Source: Spirochaetales bacterium
Lineage (GTDB): Bacteria; Spirochaetota; Spirochaetia; SZUA-6; DRHE01
Assembly (NCBI GenBank): GCA_023136785.1
Contig: JAGLQP010000098.1
Span: forward strand, 1 to 6,846
Direction of reading: 5' to 3'
Length of the DNA: 6,846 nucleotides
Every line of letters begins with the position of its first letter. Position 1 is the first letter of the stretch. This document shows, in pieces, positions 1-6,412 of this stretch. Position numbers and translations under genes: made by a program. A model generated the notes under the pieces. That model was given only the letters and a program-made list of their open reading frames with translations. It did no database searches and was not told where the DNA came from.

Positions 1-77
1 TTTATTTATAGAGATTTAGCGTTATTGACAAACATAGTTATAATAATTCAGCAGGATTTTAGGAAGTAATGCTCTTG

Positions 78-272
78 TCAGGAGTGTTCCTTTTTCTCTT
101 CTTCGATTTCTTTTTTCTTCTTGTCCTCGTCGTCGATCTGTCCCTCTTTGATTCCCTGCTCGAACTCCTTCTTCGCCCTGCCCAAAGAACGGGCGAACTT
201 GGGAATCGCCGCGGCACCGAACAGAACCAGAACCACACCGACGATGATGACTATCTCGGTTGTGCCAATCAT
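78..272 (-). CDS. tatA: TatA/E-type twin-arginine translocase subunit
   Basis: This 64-residue protein is the pore-forming or membrane-thinning subunit of the Tat system, which moves folded proteins carrying twin-arginine signal peptides across the inner membrane. One N-terminal membrane helix (about residues 5-20) ends in the family hinge LFGAAAIPKFARSLGRAKKEF: F18-G19, P24, then a basic amphipathic helix to about residue 42. A highly charged Lys/Glu/Asp tail follows (residues 46-62). All of this matches TatA, and the length is normal. Residue 6 is Glu where many TatA proteins have a polar residue. The ATG at 272 is preceded by a GAGGAG ribosome binding site, which supports the start. It is the last gene of a tatC-tatB-tatA run, 50 bases after tatB. 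I am confident of the family; TatA versus TatE is only a naming matter. Confidence 0.93.
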   Translation of the reverse strand: MIGTTEIVIIVGVVLVLFGAAAIPKFARSLGRAKKEFEQGIKEGQIDDEDKKKKEIEEEKKEHS

Positions 273-322
273 ATACTCCTCACCCTCTACCTTTAGTATA
301 CAGTATTCGCGCCCGTACGGAA

Positions 323-556
323 CTAGGAATCCGGTTGTTCCGGGTCGCTTTCCCCTTCTTTCTCTGAGGACAGATCCTCTTCCTCGATTTCTCTTTCGAT
401 CTTCCTCATATATTGCATAGAGCTGTCCCTGATATCCCTGAGCTGTCGAACCAACCTGCCCAGTCGGCGAAACACCTTGGGAAGATCCTTCGGATTGATG
501 AATATTATGACCACCAGGAAGATAATCAGGATTTCAAAAAAACCAAGGCCAAACAT
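323..556 (-). CDS. tatB: TatB-like (TatA/B family) translocase subunit
   Basis: This 77-residue protein is the second TatA/B-family subunit, probably TatB, which joins TatC in the receptor that binds twin-arginine signal peptides. It begins MFGLGFFEILIIF with the conserved Glu at residue 8 in the membrane helix (about 5-20). A hinge with Pro22 and the motif DLPKVFRRLGRLVRQLRDI (about 24-42) forms a basic amphipathic helix, followed by an acidic tail rich in Glu, Asp and Ser. The MFG(I/L)GF(x)E start and the hinge of the form xPKDLPK are TatB-like, whereas the other paralogue has the TatA-type FG hinge. The tail is shorter than in E. coli TatB. The start ATG lies 14 bases after the tatC stop, with GGAG upstream, so it is in the tatC operon. 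The TatB rather than TatA assignment is from hinge and position. Confidence 0.85.
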   Translation of the reverse strand: MFGLGFFEILIIFLVVIIFINPKDLPKVFRRLGRLVRQLRDIRDSSMQYMRKIEREIEEEDLSSEKEGESDPEQPDS

Positions 557-570
557 CGATGATCTCCGCT

Positions 571-1356
571 TCAGCCCTGCGGCTGACCCTTCCCGAAGTT
601 AAAGATCCTGGCAATCAGAATGGTCAGAAAGAACAGTCCGACCAGGGGCAGGGCCAGGCTGATCTGGGAGACGAAGTCCGGCGGCGTGACGATTGCGGAC
701 AGTACAAAAATACCAATAACGATGAAGCGGCTTGCCTTCAGCAGCGCCTTGCGGCTCAACACGTTCATGATCATAAGGATTTCCAGGATGATCGGCAGCT
801 GAAAGAGAATGACCGTGATCAGCAGGAATTGAAAGATCACGAAGATGCTTTTCCCGTAGTTGAGCAGCAGTCCCACATCTGTGGGAATAAATCCTGAGCT
901 GCTCAAAAACTTGATGGAAATCGGGATGACGTTGAAATACCCGTAGTAGAAACTGAACACGATCAGACAGAAGCTGACGATCAGGGAAATGAGAATGACT
1001 CTCTTCTCTCGTTCCGTGAGCCCCGGCAGAACGAATTTGATGATGTTGAACATATGAACCGGAAGGGAGAGTACGATCCCCGAAAGGATCGCAACCTTCA
1101 GGCGCACCAGGAATCCCTCGAAGATGGTATTGATAAACAGGATCTCATCCCGAATCGACAGAGCATCGATCTCCCGAAAGGGCTTGAACAGGAAGGTGAC
1201 GATATAATCGAAGAAAATATAGGAGACGATCGCTGCGCAAAGAATCGCGATCATGGAAACGATGATCCGTTTGCGCAGTTCCCGAAGGTGCTCGAGAAAG
1301 GACATCTCGCCTTGGGGATTTTTTTGTGCTCTGATTCGCCGCTTGTCTTTGTTCAC
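571..1356 (-). CDS. tatC: Sec-independent protein translocase TatC
   Basis: TatC is the multispanning core of the Tat receptor and binds the twin-arginine signal peptide. The protein has 261 residues, close to the family norm, with six hydrophobic segments (roughly 32-49, 75-106, 119-140, 168-192, 209-224 and 232-252). Signature motifs are visible: FLEHLRELRKRI at 20-31, KFVLPGLTEREKR at 107-119 (a Glu here corresponds to the conserved Glu of the first periplasmic/cytoplasmic loop region), and AIVTPPDFVSQISLALP at 221-237, a hallmark of the last helices. The chosen start is GTG at 1356, without a ribosome binding site. An in-frame ATG at 1305 with AAGG upstream would give 244 residues. I prefer the longer form because the NPQGE residues just before that ATG look like the charged pre-sequence common in TatC proteins. 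It is not the methyltransferase MttB, although E. coli tatC once carried the name mttB. Confidence 0.95.
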   Translation of the reverse strand: MNKDKRRIRAQKNPQGEMSFLEHLRELRKRIIVSMIAILCAAIVSYIFFDYIVTFLFKPFREIDALSIRDEILFINTIFEGFLVRLKVAILSGIVLSLPVHMFNIIKFVLPGLTEREKRVILISLIVSFCLIVFSFYYGYFNVIPISIKFLSSSGFIPTDVGLLLNYGKSIFVIFQFLLITVILFQLPIILEILMIMNVLSRKALLKASRFIVIGIFVLSAIVTPPDFVSQISLALPLVGLFFLTILIARIFNFGKGQPQG

Positions 1357-1362
1357 GATGAA

Positions 1363-1392
1363 ATGGTAGTTCAGCCTAACTCATAGTGTCAA
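1363..1392 (-). promoter_or_regulatory. Possible sigma70-type promoter for tatCBA
   Basis: On the minus strand a perfect -35 box TTGACA (1387-1392) is followed after 18 bases by TACCAT (1363-1368), which matches four of six bases of the -10 consensus. Transcription would start near 1356, essentially at the GTG of tatC, so that start would be leaderless; the alternative ATG at 1305 would then have a leader of about 50 bases with a weak ribosome binding site. The -10 box is imperfect, so this is a prediction. Confidence 0.4.
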
Positions 1393-1429
1393 TTCGGGTG
1401 GTCAGTCGCAACAGCGATTTCCGCTCATG

Positions 1430-2299
1430 TCATTCCTTCACTTCTTTACCTGCTCTCTTCAAGATGGTCTCGATCTTCTCCTCTACATCTTCGGGCAACT
1501 GCTCCGGATGGTGATTCTTCAGGATCCAGTGGACCTTCTCCCTCAACACCTCCCGCAGCGGTTTGGCGCCCTTGCCGGCCCAGACCGAATACTCCTCCCG
1601 GTTGATTGCTTTTGGATACCAGACATCTCTGTAGTGCTCGAGGGTGTGGTCTTCCATCAGGAAATGCCCCCCGGGACCCACCTTTTCGACCAGCTCCAAG
1701 GCCAGGTGCTCGTCACTCAAGTCAATCCCCTCCATTAGTCTCTTGAGATGGCCGATGATCTCGTCCCCAAGAAGGATCAGCTCCCAGCTTGCCGTCATTC
1801 CCGAATCCATGTAGCCGACATCGTGAATGAGCGTGCTGCCGGCAAGGGTCGCCTGATATAGCGAAAGAGCCGCCTCTGTTCCGGCCTGTTCGTCGAAGAG
1901 CTTGGCATCGGTCAGACCCCCGTAGCTGTAATTTGGCATGCCATAGAACTCTGCCATTGCTTTGCCCGTCATCTCCCCAAGGAAACTCTCCGGGGCATTG
2001 TAGGGAGTGGTGCTGGCTCTCATATCCATGGGACCGCTGCCTCCGTTGTATATCATGGGAGCTCCAGGCTTCTTGAGCTGACTGATCACCAGTCCGCTCA
2101 GGAACTCCGCATTGGACAGGGCAAAAGACCCCGCCAGGGTTGCCGGTCCGGTCGCTCCCATCAAAGGATAGCTGGCATAACACATAGGAATGCCCTTGTT
2201 CGCGCAGTACAGAAGCGCCCGCAAGGGCTCGGCGTCATGCGTCAATGGCGATACAGGTTGGCGAAACAGGATGAAAAACGGATTGTTCCGGAAGTTCAA
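1430..2299 (-). CDS. MttB-family (trimethylamine methyltransferase-like) protein, C-terminal part of a broken gene
   Basis: This open frame holds the C-terminal two thirds of an MttB-superfamily methyltransferase, a TIM-barrel enzyme that in known cases transfers a methyl group from an amine such as trimethylamine or glycine betaine to a corrinoid protein. Family motifs run in order: PVSPLTHDAEPL (about residues 15-26), GATGPATLAGSFALSNAE (48-65), a GAPMIYNGGSGPMDMR stretch (78-93), LTDAKLFDEQAG (near 128-139), and the late GPGGHFLMEDHTLEHYRD block. No in-frame TAG occurs, so this is not a pyrrolysine-type MttB; it belongs with the homologues such as MtgB whose substrates vary. The ATG at 2299 is only the first Met in this frame. 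The real homology starts near codon 7, and the missing N-terminus lies upstream in another frame. No corrinoid protein or RamA activator is in the window. Confidence 0.75.
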   Translation of the reverse strand: MNFRNNPFFILFRQPVSPLTHDAEPLRALLYCANKGIPMCYASYPLMGATGPATLAGSFALSNAEFLSGLVISQLKKPGAPMIYNGGSGPMDMRASTTPYNAPESFLGEMTGKAMAEFYGMPNYSYGGLTDAKLFDEQAGTEAALSLYQATLAGSTLIHDVGYMDSGMTASWELILLGDEIIGHLKRLMEGIDLSDEHLALELVEKVGPGGHFLMEDHTLEHYRDVWYPKAINREEYSVWAGKGAKPLREVLREKVHWILKNHHPEQLPEDVEEKIETILKRAGKEVKE

Positions 2300-2486
2300 C
2301 TACCTCGGCTCCCGCCTTTTTCAAAAGATCCACGGCTTCCGGGAGATGCACCTTCACTCCAGCGGTTTCGAGCAACCTCAAGGATGCGCGGTGAATGCAC
2401 TCTGCCTGCTCAGCGGATAAGAACTGAAGACGTGGTCTAGCTCGAATATCCGAACCGGTGGTATTTCCTTGGTGAGATGTTGTCAT
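2235..2486 (-). pseudogene. N-terminal part of the same MttB-family gene, ending in a frame change
   Basis: This 83-codon frame is the true 5' end of the methyltransferase gene. Residues 17-64 match the usual MttB N-terminus: RPRLQFLSAEQAECIHRASL, then LETAGVKVHLPEAVDLLKKAGAEV. After about Glu64 (near 2295) the frame runs into sequence that encodes the downstream NPFFILFRQPVSPLTHD motif in a different frame, and stops at 2235. In intact relatives (about 475-490 residues) some 130 residues separate these two points; here they are directly adjacent and out of phase. The start ATG at 2486 has a clear GGGAGG ribosome binding site, 16 bases after the ureohydrolase stop, so the gene would be translated as part of that operon. 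With the 1430-2299 frame it forms one disrupted gene spanning 1430-2486. Confidence 0.75.
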
Positions 2487-2502
2487 CGTCGCCCTCCCGC
2501 TA

Positions 2503-3438
2503 TCAGCCGATCTGTCCTGAATGAGCCATGGCGCCGATGAAGTTGAGGATCAGCCGGGCCGCAAAGATGCTGGTCAGGTCACGGACATCGAGGGCGGGCA
2601 CGACTTCGCAAAAATCGATTCCCACGATGGCGCCGCGCTTGGCGATTCCCTTGACCAGATCGGTCATCTCGAAGTAGTCGACTCCGCCGGGAGAGGGATA
2701 GTACACCCCCGGCGCAATAGAGGGATCCAAACCGTCGCTGTCGATGGTGATGTAGTATCCTTCAGCTTCCGGCAGCCGCTGCAAGACCAGCTCCACCCCG
2801 AGTTGGTGCAGCTCCTGAGCTCGCACCATCACGCTGCCGTGCTTCCGAGCCGCCTCATACTCCTCCTGCCGGCCGCTGCCCACGCCCCGAAGCCCGATCT
2901 GCATCATCGACTGAACCCAGGGCATCTCCGCAGCCCGGCGCATCTGGCTGCTGAATCCGTCTTTGTAACCCTGGCGTTCATCTCGAAAATCCAGGTGGGC
3001 GTCTATCTGCACGACGCAGATAGGTCCATGGTTCTCGTAGGCCCTCAGGATTGGGATAGGGGTACCGTGATCACCCCCGAGAACCACGGGCACTGCTCCC
3101 CGAAGCAGGATCGTCCGTATCGCCTGTGTGATTGCCCGAAGCTGCTTTTCAGGACTTTCAGGTTCAAGCACCAGGTCGCCGCAGTCCGCAATCCTCACAT
3201 CCCGTCCGGCAAACAGATCGCCGTCGAAATCGAAATCGTAGTGACGAAGACTGTGAGCATACACGACGGACTGCTTTCTGAGAGCCTCTGGAGCCGACAA
3301 GGTACCGGCCATGGCGTCCACGGGCACGCTCACCTCGTAGGGACTCTTGTAGGGAATACCGATGATCGCCACATCGGCATCAAGATCAGCCAGAGGTTCA
3401 CACCGCGGGGCTTCTACGAAGGTCGGAATCTGGTTCAT
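2503..3438 (-). CDS. Arginase/agmatinase-family ureohydrolase
   Basis: This is a 311-residue binuclear manganese ureohydrolase, the family that hydrolyses guanidino compounds such as agmatine, guanidinobutyrate or arginine to urea plus an amine. The metal-binding motifs are complete: GGDHG with His124, DAHLD with Asp146, His148 and Asp150, and TIDSDGLDP with Asp233 and Asp235. A late Glu278 in GIDFCEVVPALD matches the conserved active-site Glu. The segment after the last metal motif reads APGVYYPSPGG in place of the GTGTP typical of classical agmatinases, and DAHLDFRDE replaces DAHTD. Both resemble a divergent agmatinase-like branch, so the substrate is open and I give no symbol. The ATG at 3438 is chosen because AAGGAAGGAAG lies just upstream and the family homology starts there, although the frame stays open to 3657. 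It is probably the first gene of an operon with the MttB-family gene. Confidence 0.88.
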   Translation of the reverse strand: MNQIPTFVEAPRCEPLADLDADVAIIGIPYKSPYEVSVPVDAMAGTLSAPEALRKQSVVYAHSLRHYDFDFDGDLFAGRDVRIADCGDLVLEPESPEKQLRAITQAIRTILLRGAVPVVLGGDHGTPIPILRAYENHGPICVVQIDAHLDFRDERQGYKDGFSSQMRRAAEMPWVQSMMQIGLRGVGSGRQEEYEAARKHGSVMVRAQELHQLGVELVLQRLPEAEGYYITIDSDGLDPSIAPGVYYPSPGGVDYFEMTDLVKGIAKRGAIVGIDFCEVVPALDVRDLTSIFAARLILNFIGAMAHSGQIG

Positions 3439-3460
3439 GCTTCCTTCCTTTTCTTTCGAT

Positions 3461-3469
3461 TGGTATATT
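3461..3469 (+). promoter_or_regulatory. Possible extended -10 promoter for the metallophosphoesterase
   Basis: TGGTATATT on the plus strand is an extended -10 element (TGn plus TATATT). No good -35 is seen at the right distance (TTCCTT at 3441-3446). Transcription would start at about 3476, leaving at most a few bases before GTG 3478 or ATG 3484, which fits the absence of any ribosome binding site there. The element sits in the 45-base gap shared with the divergent ureohydrolase gene. Confidence 0.3.
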
Positions 3470-3483
3470 GTTGATACGTGCTT

Positions 3484-4089
3484 ATGAAGATTCTGGCCAT
3501 ATCCGATTTTATCGAGCCCCTGCATTGCGATCTGCCGGGAAACAGCGCCTTGTCTGATGTTCGGCTGATTGTTTCCTGCGGAGACCTTCCCCCGGATTAC
3601 CTTTCCACCCTCAGCAAAGCCTTCGACGCTCCACTGTACTACATCAGGGGTAATCATGACATCCGCTACGAGAGCTGTTCACCAAAGGGTTGTATCAATA
3701 TCCACGCCCAAGTTGTGCCCTTTGCAGAACTGACCATTCTTGGTTTAGAGGGTTCCCACTGGTACAATGGCAGACCACTACAATACACCGAAGCTCAAAT
3801 GCGGCAGACGATCCGCTACCTGCGCCCGCAGCTGCGCAGGTACAGACATCTCGACATCGTCCTTACCCATGCGCCGCCCAGGCACATCCACGATGCAGAA
3901 GATCCCTGCCACAGGGGGTTTCAAAGTTACAGGCGTTTGATCGATCGCTACCAGCCGCGGTATTTTCTTCATGGCCACATCCATCGTCGCTTCACAGACC
4001 CCTCCGACCGGATCACACAGATCGGTCGTACCCGGGTCATAAACTGCTCTGGGTACTACTTCTTCGAATTCGAGAATGACCATGAGTAA
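3484..4089 (+). CDS. Small calcineurin-like metallophosphoesterase
   Basis: This 201-residue protein is made up almost entirely of a calcineurin-like phosphoesterase fold, which uses two metal ions to cleave phosphomono- or diesters. Metal motifs visible in order are Asp8 in AISDF, GD at 33-34 (SCGDLPPDYL), GNHD at 56-59, His129 in LTHAPPR, and GHIH at 164-167. The first motif is normally D-x-H; here the His position is Ile (D8-F9-I10), so one metal ligand is missing or supplied from elsewhere, for instance by His14. There is no signal peptide or membrane helix, so it is probably cytoplasmic. The ATG at 3484 gives the typical MKILAISD start; GTG at 3478 would add two residues. Neither has a ribosome binding site. 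The last 14 bases overlap the next gene, which implies translational coupling. The substrate cannot be told from sequence. Confidence 0.87.
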   Translation: MKILAISDFIEPLHCDLPGNSALSDVRLIVSCGDLPPDYLSTLSKAFDAPLYYIRGNHDIRYESCSPKGCINIHAQVVPFAELTILGLEGSHWYNGRPLQYTEAQMRQTIRYLRPQLRRYRHLDIVLTHAPPRHIHDAEDPCHRGFQSYRRLIDRYQPRYFLHGHIHRRFTDPSDRITQIGRTRVINCSGYYFFEFENDHE

Positions 4090-5155
4090 CACCGATCGAC
4101 AGGGTACATCACACAGAAAACCGGGGACGATCAAACGCTTCCGGGATGAACAGCAGAAAGAGGGAGCTTACGACTACAGGCATCAAGGGCAGCAGACTGT
4201 GAAGCTCTCCGATATCGTGGGCAGTGTCAATCGCTATCTCGACTTCGACAGCAAGTTTCGTCTGAAGAAAGACAGGCCGCGGGAACGACTCCTGTCCATT
4301 CGCAAGGTAATGGAACAGGGCAAACCCCTTCCGCCGGTCGACCTGTACAAGATCAAAGACAGTTATTTTGTCGTGGACGGAAATCATCGCATCTCCGTGG
4401 CCAAGGAGCGGGGGTTCAAAGAAATCAACGCCCGGGTCATCGAGTTTCTCCCCTCCAGGGGAACGCTTGAGAACATTCTCTATCGCGAAAAAAGCGAGTT
4501 TGAGGACAGGACCGGACTCAAGGATTCAATCAAGCTGACCGAGCCGGGCCAGTACCGCAATCTCTTAAGGCAGATCGGTCAGCACCAAAAATACTTGGAG
4601 GAGGCCGGCAAGACAAATGTTCCCTTGAAGGAGGCGGCTGAGGACTGGTACAACACTATCTATCGGCCGTTGGCAGCAATGGTGGAGAAGGCGGATTTAT
4701 TAGCTTTCTTCCCCAAGCGTACCGTTTCCGATCTCTACATGTATATTTCCGTACACCAGTGGGAGCGCAGTCATACCCGATCCTTCGGCTCCGCGGTCGA
4801 CAGGAGCATTACCCGCAACATGGAGGAGTTTCGAAAGAACATGAAAAACGTAAAAGAGAACGAATACCCGGAGATGCTCCGAGAGATCACCGTCTTCGTG
4901 CTGATCAATATCACCGCCAAGAGGGAGTCCCAGATCCTCGACCGGCTCTTCGCCTTGGATGAGGTGAAGGAGGTGCATTCGGTACACGGCAGTATCGACG
5001 TGATAGCCAAATTCGTTCTGACCCGAAATTTGGTAGCCTCGGACGCGGAAGTGATCAGTCGCTACGTCCAAAAGAACATCCGTCACGTTCCCGGTGTGTT
5101 GAGCACGCAAACGTTGATACCGGGTCTGTCGAAGATCAAGGACGACAAGAACTAA
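4076..5155 (+). CDS. ParB-like N-domain protein with C-terminal Lrp/AsnC-type (RAM) domain
   Basis: This is a 359-residue multidomain protein. Residues about 40-125 resemble a ParB/sulfiredoxin-type nucleotide-binding domain: a VKLSDIV start, PLPPVDLYKI, and the core VVDGNHRISVAKERG at 99-113. Residues about 128-230 (ILYREKSEFEDRTGL, WYNTIYRPL, FPKRTVSDLYMYI) recall proteins with DUF4032, a memory-based match. Residues about 268-352 (REITVFVLINI, VKEVHSVHGSIDVIAKFVL, VPGVLSTQTLI) look like the ligand-sensing RAM/ACT-like domain of Lrp/AsnC regulators. There is no evident helix-turn-helix, so it is unlike a plasmid-partition ParB, and the absence of an Lrp DNA-binding domain is notable. It starts inside the metallophosphoesterase stop region, at ATG 4076 or ATG 4082 with a nearby GAG. 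It may be a sensor or regulator that works with its neighbour. The function is unknown. Confidence 0.85.
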   Translation: MTMSNTDRQGTSHRKPGTIKRFRDEQQKEGAYDYRHQGQQTVKLSDIVGSVNRYLDFDSKFRLKKDRPRERLLSIRKVMEQGKPLPPVDLYKIKDSYFVVDGNHRISVAKERGFKEINARVIEFLPSRGTLENILYREKSEFEDRTGLKDSIKLTEPGQYRNLLRQIGQHQKYLEEAGKTNVPLKEAAEDWYNTIYRPLAAMVEKADLLAFFPKRTVSDLYMYISVHQWERSHTRSFGSAVDRSITRNMEEFRKNMKNVKENEYPEMLREITVFVLINITAKRESQILDRLFALDEVKEVHSVHGSIDVIAKFVLTRNLVASDAEVISRYVQKNIRHVPGVLSTQTLIPGLSKIKDDKN

Positions 5156-5203
5156 CCTGAGCGCTTCCAAGCCCATCGGCCGAGGTCATTGCTCTCATGT
5201 ACT

Positions 5204-6325
5204 CTAAATCTCGATCAGAAAACCGAACAGGGAGATAAGCAGGAAGCTGATGATTCCTACAGATAAGGCAGCGCTCAGGCCGACGAGGAAGGGCTTGATC
5301 CCCAGTCCTTTGAGGGAACGGAAGCGTGTGCTCAAGCCAACGCCGGCCAAAGCAACCACCAGCAGTCGCGATGCCCAGCTTTTCACCGAATTGTACAATC
5401 CGCGCCAAGCTGGCTCGCTGATGAATCCGAAGGCTCGACCGTTCGCGTGCAAGCTTAGATCTCCGATCGAGCGCAGAGCTGCAAGCAGGAGGAACCCCAC
5501 GACGAAGAGAGGAAGCAAACGCACCAGCTTGATTTTTTTCGAACCGTCGTCCTGAATGCCGCGTTGATTGCGGGAATGACGGAAAGCCATCAGCGGGATC
5601 ACCACAGTGATGAACAGGTTGCGCAGGAGTTTGGTCACTGTCGCCGCGTCGAGGGCAGCCGGTTCAGAGAAACTCTGGGCATACACCAACCCGGCCCCGG
5701 CGACCTGTGAGGTGTCGTGGATCGACGTACCCAAGAACAGCCCCACCTTGCCCGGATTTCCGGAAAAGAGCGCATGAGCCAGATAAGGGTAGATCAGGGT
5801 GGCCAGAATACCGAAGACCGTAATCACCGCCACGGCATAGGTGATCTCTTCCTCTTCGGCTTCTATCACCGGGCCGGTAGCCACGATAGCCGAAATTCCG
5901 CAGATTGAGGTACCCACGGCTATAAGAATACCCAAGCGATCTGGAAGCCCGAGCCATTTCCCAAGGATGATCGTTGCGACCAGGGCCCCTGCGATACACC
6001 CGACCACGATCGGAACACCAATCAACCCAAGACGCAGAACCTCGGTCACGCTCAGGCGGATACCCAGCAAAATGATACCGAGCCGCAGCACTTTCTTCAC
6101 GGCGAATCCGTAGCCCGGCACCAACCAGGCTGCTGCCGGAACAACGTTGCCTAGAAGCATACCCAAAAGAATGGCCAGCATCCCGGCCGATATCGGTGTC
6201 GCGGCGAAACCCAGCAGATCTTCGCCGAGAATTCGGCTCAACCAGAAGCTGAGCGCCGCCAAAACTACGGTGAGGAGCAACCCGGGTATAAGTCGGTAGG
6301 AATCACGAATCTGCATAAGGATCAT
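5204..6325 (-). CDS. YeiH/UPF0324-family membrane transporter (putative sulfate/sulfite exporter)
   Basis: This is a polytopic inner-membrane protein of the YeiH (UPF0324) family, named putative sulfate exporter because some members sit with sulfonate-degradation genes. With the ATG at 6325 it has 373 residues, somewhat longer than E. coli YeiH. About ten hydrophobic helices are visible. Family motifs include ISAGMLAILLGMLLGN, LRLGIILLGIRLS, VGTSICGISAIVATGPVI and LGTSIHDTSQVAGAG, followed late by the ALAGVGLSTRF segment. An acidic EAEEEEITYAV stretch follows the CGISAI motif, as in relatives. The start is uncertain: TTG at 6382 and GTG at 6346 are also in frame, and none has a clear ribosome binding site, but homology begins just before the first helix (YRLIPGLLL). 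It converges on the ParB-like gene with 48 bases between stops and is divergent from the ferredoxin gene. The transported substrate is not shown by sequence. Confidence 0.88.
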   Translation of the reverse strand: MILMQIRDSYRLIPGLLLTVVLAALSFWLSRILGEDLLGFAATPISAGMLAILLGMLLGNVVPAAAWLVPGYGFAVKKVLRLGIILLGIRLSVTEVLRLGLIGVPIVVGCIAGALVATIILGKWLGLPDRLGILIAVGTSICGISAIVATGPVIEAEEEEITYAVAVITVFGILATLIYPYLAHALFSGNPGKVGLFLGTSIHDTSQVAGAGLVYAQSFSEPAALDAATVTKLLRNLFITVVIPLMAFRHSRNQRGIQDDGSKKIKLVRLLPLFVVGFLLLAALRSIGDLSLHANGRAFGFISEPAWRGLYNSVKSWASRLLVVALAGVGLSTRFRSLKGLGIKPFLVGLSAALSVGIISFLLISLFGFLIEI

Positions 6326-6412
6326 CAATCTGGTGTGATTTAACACGGTTTTTCCGTTCTGATAAAGACTGGATGTTCTCAATTATTGGAATCACTGTCG
6401 GGGATATAGGAA

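Noticed and set aside
25..44. TTGACA and TATAAT on the plus strand near the window start
   Set aside because: Only 8 bases separate the boxes, far below the roughly 17 needed, and the region is AT-rich, so they do not form a promoter together.
61..91. AGGAA ... TTCCT inverted repeat at the 3' end of tatA as a terminator
   Set aside because: The stem is five pairs around a 21-base loop, with no convincing T run on the minus strand.
1430..2299. Pyrrolysine (amber readthrough) methyltransferase
   Set aside because: No in-frame TAG occurs in the retained C-terminal part, which covers the region where the MttB pyrrolysine lies, and the frame ends in TGA after the expected C-terminus.
2235..2310. 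Programmed frameshift joining the two methyltransferase frames
   Set aside because: A T run exists at the junction, but about 130 conserved residues are missing, so a ribosomal shift would not restore a normal protein.
2521..3474. Long plus-strand open frame (317 codons) opposite the ureohydrolase gene
   Set aside because: It mirrors a gene with complete catalytic motifs, its translation resembles no protein family and is rich in His/Arg/Pro, as expected for an antisense shadow frame.
4076..5155. Plasmid or chromosome partition ParB
   Set aside because: No ParA gene, no parS-like palindrome and no helix-turn-helix region are visible; only the N-terminal domain fold is ParB-like.
5156..5203. 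Bidirectional terminator between the convergent ParB-like and YeiH-type genes
   Set aside because: The palindrome TCGGCCGA has no loop and no T run follows; the TGAG/CTCA pairing is too weak.
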